64,000 bases of DNA from JABDIP01 sp965227455 (GTDB lineage Bacteria > Pseudomonadota > Alphaproteobacteria > DSM-16000 > Inquilinaceae). Numbering within the stretch: the stretch's first letter is position 1; each line of letters opens with the position of its first letter. The notes below the pieces were generated by a model. That model did no database searches. It was not told where the DNA came from and saw nothing but the letters and a program-made list of their open reading frames with translations. The stretch lies in assembly GCA_965227455.1 (NCBI GenBank), contig OZ245752.1:992001-1056000 (forward strand), given 5' to 3'. Of the stretch, positions 62,825 to 64,000 are shown piece by piece. The translations under genes were made by a program, and so were the position numbers.

Positions 62825-63601
62825 ATGGAGCCGGAGGACGGCCTGGAACTTCCGGCACTGCCCAAGGGCTGGCAGTTGCACGACCTGGACGCGGTCGACA
62901 GCACCAATGCCGTGGCCCGCAAGCTGGGCGAGGAGGGGGCTGCCGAAGGGCAGGTGGTCTGGGCCCGCGAGCAGCTTCAGGGCCGGGCGCGGCGCGGCCG
63001 CGGCTGGCAGTCGCCGCCAGGCAATCTGTACTGTTCGGTGCTGCTGCGTCCCGATTGCAGGCCCGCCGCCGCCGGCCAGATCAGCTTCGTGGCGGCCCTC
63101 GCCATGGTCGATGCGGTGCGGGAGGTCGCGCCGGAGATCGAGGCGCTGCATGTGAAATGGCCCAACGACCTCGTGGTGCAACGCCGCAAGCTGGCCGGAA
63201 TCCTGCTGGAATCGGCGGTTACGGCGGACGGAGACGTCGACTGGGTCGTCATCGGCACCGGCGTCAACCTTGACAGCCACCCCGAAGATGTGGATTACCC
63301 GGCGACCGATCTGGCGGCGGAGGGGCATCCGTTCGTTCTGCCCGTCACGCTGCTGGAGCATTATGCGGCCAGGCTCGATCATTGGCTGGCCGTCTGGCTG
63401 GTGCGCGGCTTCGGCCCCATTCGTGAGGCCTGGCGGAAGCAGGCGACCGGGATCGGCGAGTTGATTACGGTCCGGCTGGACCGGGAGATCGTCATCGGCC
63501 GGTTCGAGATGCTGGACGAGGATGGCGCCCTGCATGTGGTGCTGGGCGACGGCAGCCGGCGACGGTTTACCGCCGGCGATGTTTTTTTCGGAGCGCCGTG
63601 A
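62825..63601 (+). CDS. birA: Biotin--[acetyl-CoA-carboxylase] ligase, without DNA-binding domain
   Basis: Attaches biotin to the carboxyl-carrier protein of biotin enzymes via biotinyl-AMP. 258 residues, starting directly with the ligase domain (LDAVDSTNAVARKLGEEG), so it lacks the helix-turn-helix of Escherichia coli BirA and should not be a repressor. GRARRGRGWQSPPGNLYCS is the adenylate-binding loop and VKWPNDLVV the biotin site. Shares the A of its TGA with the coaX ATG. Confidence 0.94.
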   Translation: MEPEDGLELPALPKGWQLHDLDAVDSTNAVARKLGEEGAAEGQVVWAREQLQGRARRGRGWQSPPGNLYCSVLLRPDCRPAAAGQISFVAALAMVDAVREVAPEIEALHVKWPNDLVVQRRKLAGILLESAVTADGDVDWVVIGTGVNLDSHPEDVDYPATDLAAEGHPFVLPVTLLEHYAARLDHWLAVWLVRGFGPIREAWRKQATGIGELITVRLDREIVIGRFEMLDEDGALHVVLGDGSRRRFTAGDVFFGAP

Positions 63602-64000
63602 TGCTGCTGGCGATCGATGCCGGGAACACCAATGTGGTCTTCGCCGTCTATGACGGCGACGAGCGGCGCGGCATCTGGCGCATCGCCAGCGATCCGCGAC
63701 GCACGGCGGACGAGTATGCCGTCTGGCTGCTGCAGCTGATGTCCATGGCCGGCCTCAGCAAGGAGGACGTCACCGACGCGATCTATGCCAGCGTGGTGCC
63801 GGCGGCCTCCTTCCACATCGTGCGCCTGTGCACCCACCATTTCGACTGCACGCCGCTGGAAGTCGGCGCGCCCGACGTCGATCTGGGCATCGAGGTGCTG
63901 ATGGACAGCCCCGGCGAGGTCGGCGCCGACCGGCTGGTCAATGCGGTGGCGGCGGCACAGATGCACAAGCCGCCGCTGATCGTGATCGATTTCGGCACCG
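63601..64000 (+). CDS. coaX: Type III pantothenate kinase, C-terminus cut by window edge
   Basis: First step of coenzyme A synthesis: phosphorylates pantothenate with ATP. The 133 residues seen start LLAIDAGNTNVVFAVYDG (phosphate-binding loop with the key Asp) and include GADRLVNAVAAAQ and VIDFGT. Overlaps birA by one base. The order nuoN-birA-coaX is common in alphaproteobacteria. Confidence 0.93.
   Translation, partial: MLLAIDAGNTNVVFAVYDGDERRGIWRIASDPRRTADEYAVWLLQLMSMAGLSKEDVTDAIYASVVPAASFHIVRLCTHHFDCTPLEVGAPDVDLGIEVLMDSPGEVGADRLVNAVAAAQMHKPPLIVIDFGT

Overview
The window is a high-GC chromosomal segment of an alphaproteobacterium, most likely in or near the Rhodospirillales. The inference rests on the gene order tig - clpP - clpX - lon - hupB - tRNA-Val - tRNA-Asp - nuoA-N - birA - coaX, a GlnB-GlnA unit behind a sigma-54/NtrC-type promoter, an alphaproteobacterial LexA box (GTTC-N7-GTTC), a G-1:C73 tRNA-His, and LptD, which marks an LPS-bearing outer membrane. 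No rRNA, CRISPR array, insertion sequence, integrase or prophage gene was seen; it reads as core chromosome with small accessory patches.

Positions 1-9.5 kb hold a GDSL-type lipoprotein esterase (cut by the window edge) coupled to a coiled-coil membrane protein, methylmalonate-semialdehyde dehydrogenase, a lipoprotein behind a palindromic operator, an SLC13-type anion transporter, LptD and an RhlE-type DEAD-box helicase. Positions 9.7-18.8 kb hold an isochorismatase-like hydrolase, a lipoprotein, two periplasmic sensor-domain proteins without output domains, ParE, a YciA-type thioesterase, an unlisted 32-residue membrane peptide under a consensus LexA box, a rhodanese-ChrA operon with a structured leader, and an FHA-cyclase protein. 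Positions 18.9-24.1 kb hold glnB-glnA, a GNAT enzyme, a MepA-like endopeptidase and a DUF2330 protein.

Positions 24.3-30.4 kb form a signalling block: a solute-binding protein, a multi-PAS hybrid histidine kinase, a convergent OmpR-type regulator, an FNR/FixK-type regulator, and an FNR-like box in front of a gene that appears internally frame-disturbed. Positions 30.5-39.4 kb are metabolic and accessory: an aminotransferase, a methanethiol-oxidase-type selenium-binding protein, two tandem paralogous four-helix membrane proteins separated by a duplicated 3' end of a cyclase gene, tRNA-His, an unknown membrane protein with an operator on its promoter, and NAD(P)H-hydrate repair enzyme.

Positions 39.5-48 kb are the protein quality-control block (tRNA-Leu, trigger factor, ClpP, ClpX, Lon, HU, two tRNAs, a second FHA-cyclase). 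Positions 48.3-62.8 kb encode all fourteen subunits of complex I in one operon, followed by birA and the start of coaX. The observations most worth following are the LexA-controlled small membrane peptide (15461-15618), the structured leader of rhodanese-chrA, the tandem duplication at 34.2-36.4 kb, the sensor-only pair at 11.3-12.9 kb, and the pair of FHA-cyclases of which one has lost a metal ligand.
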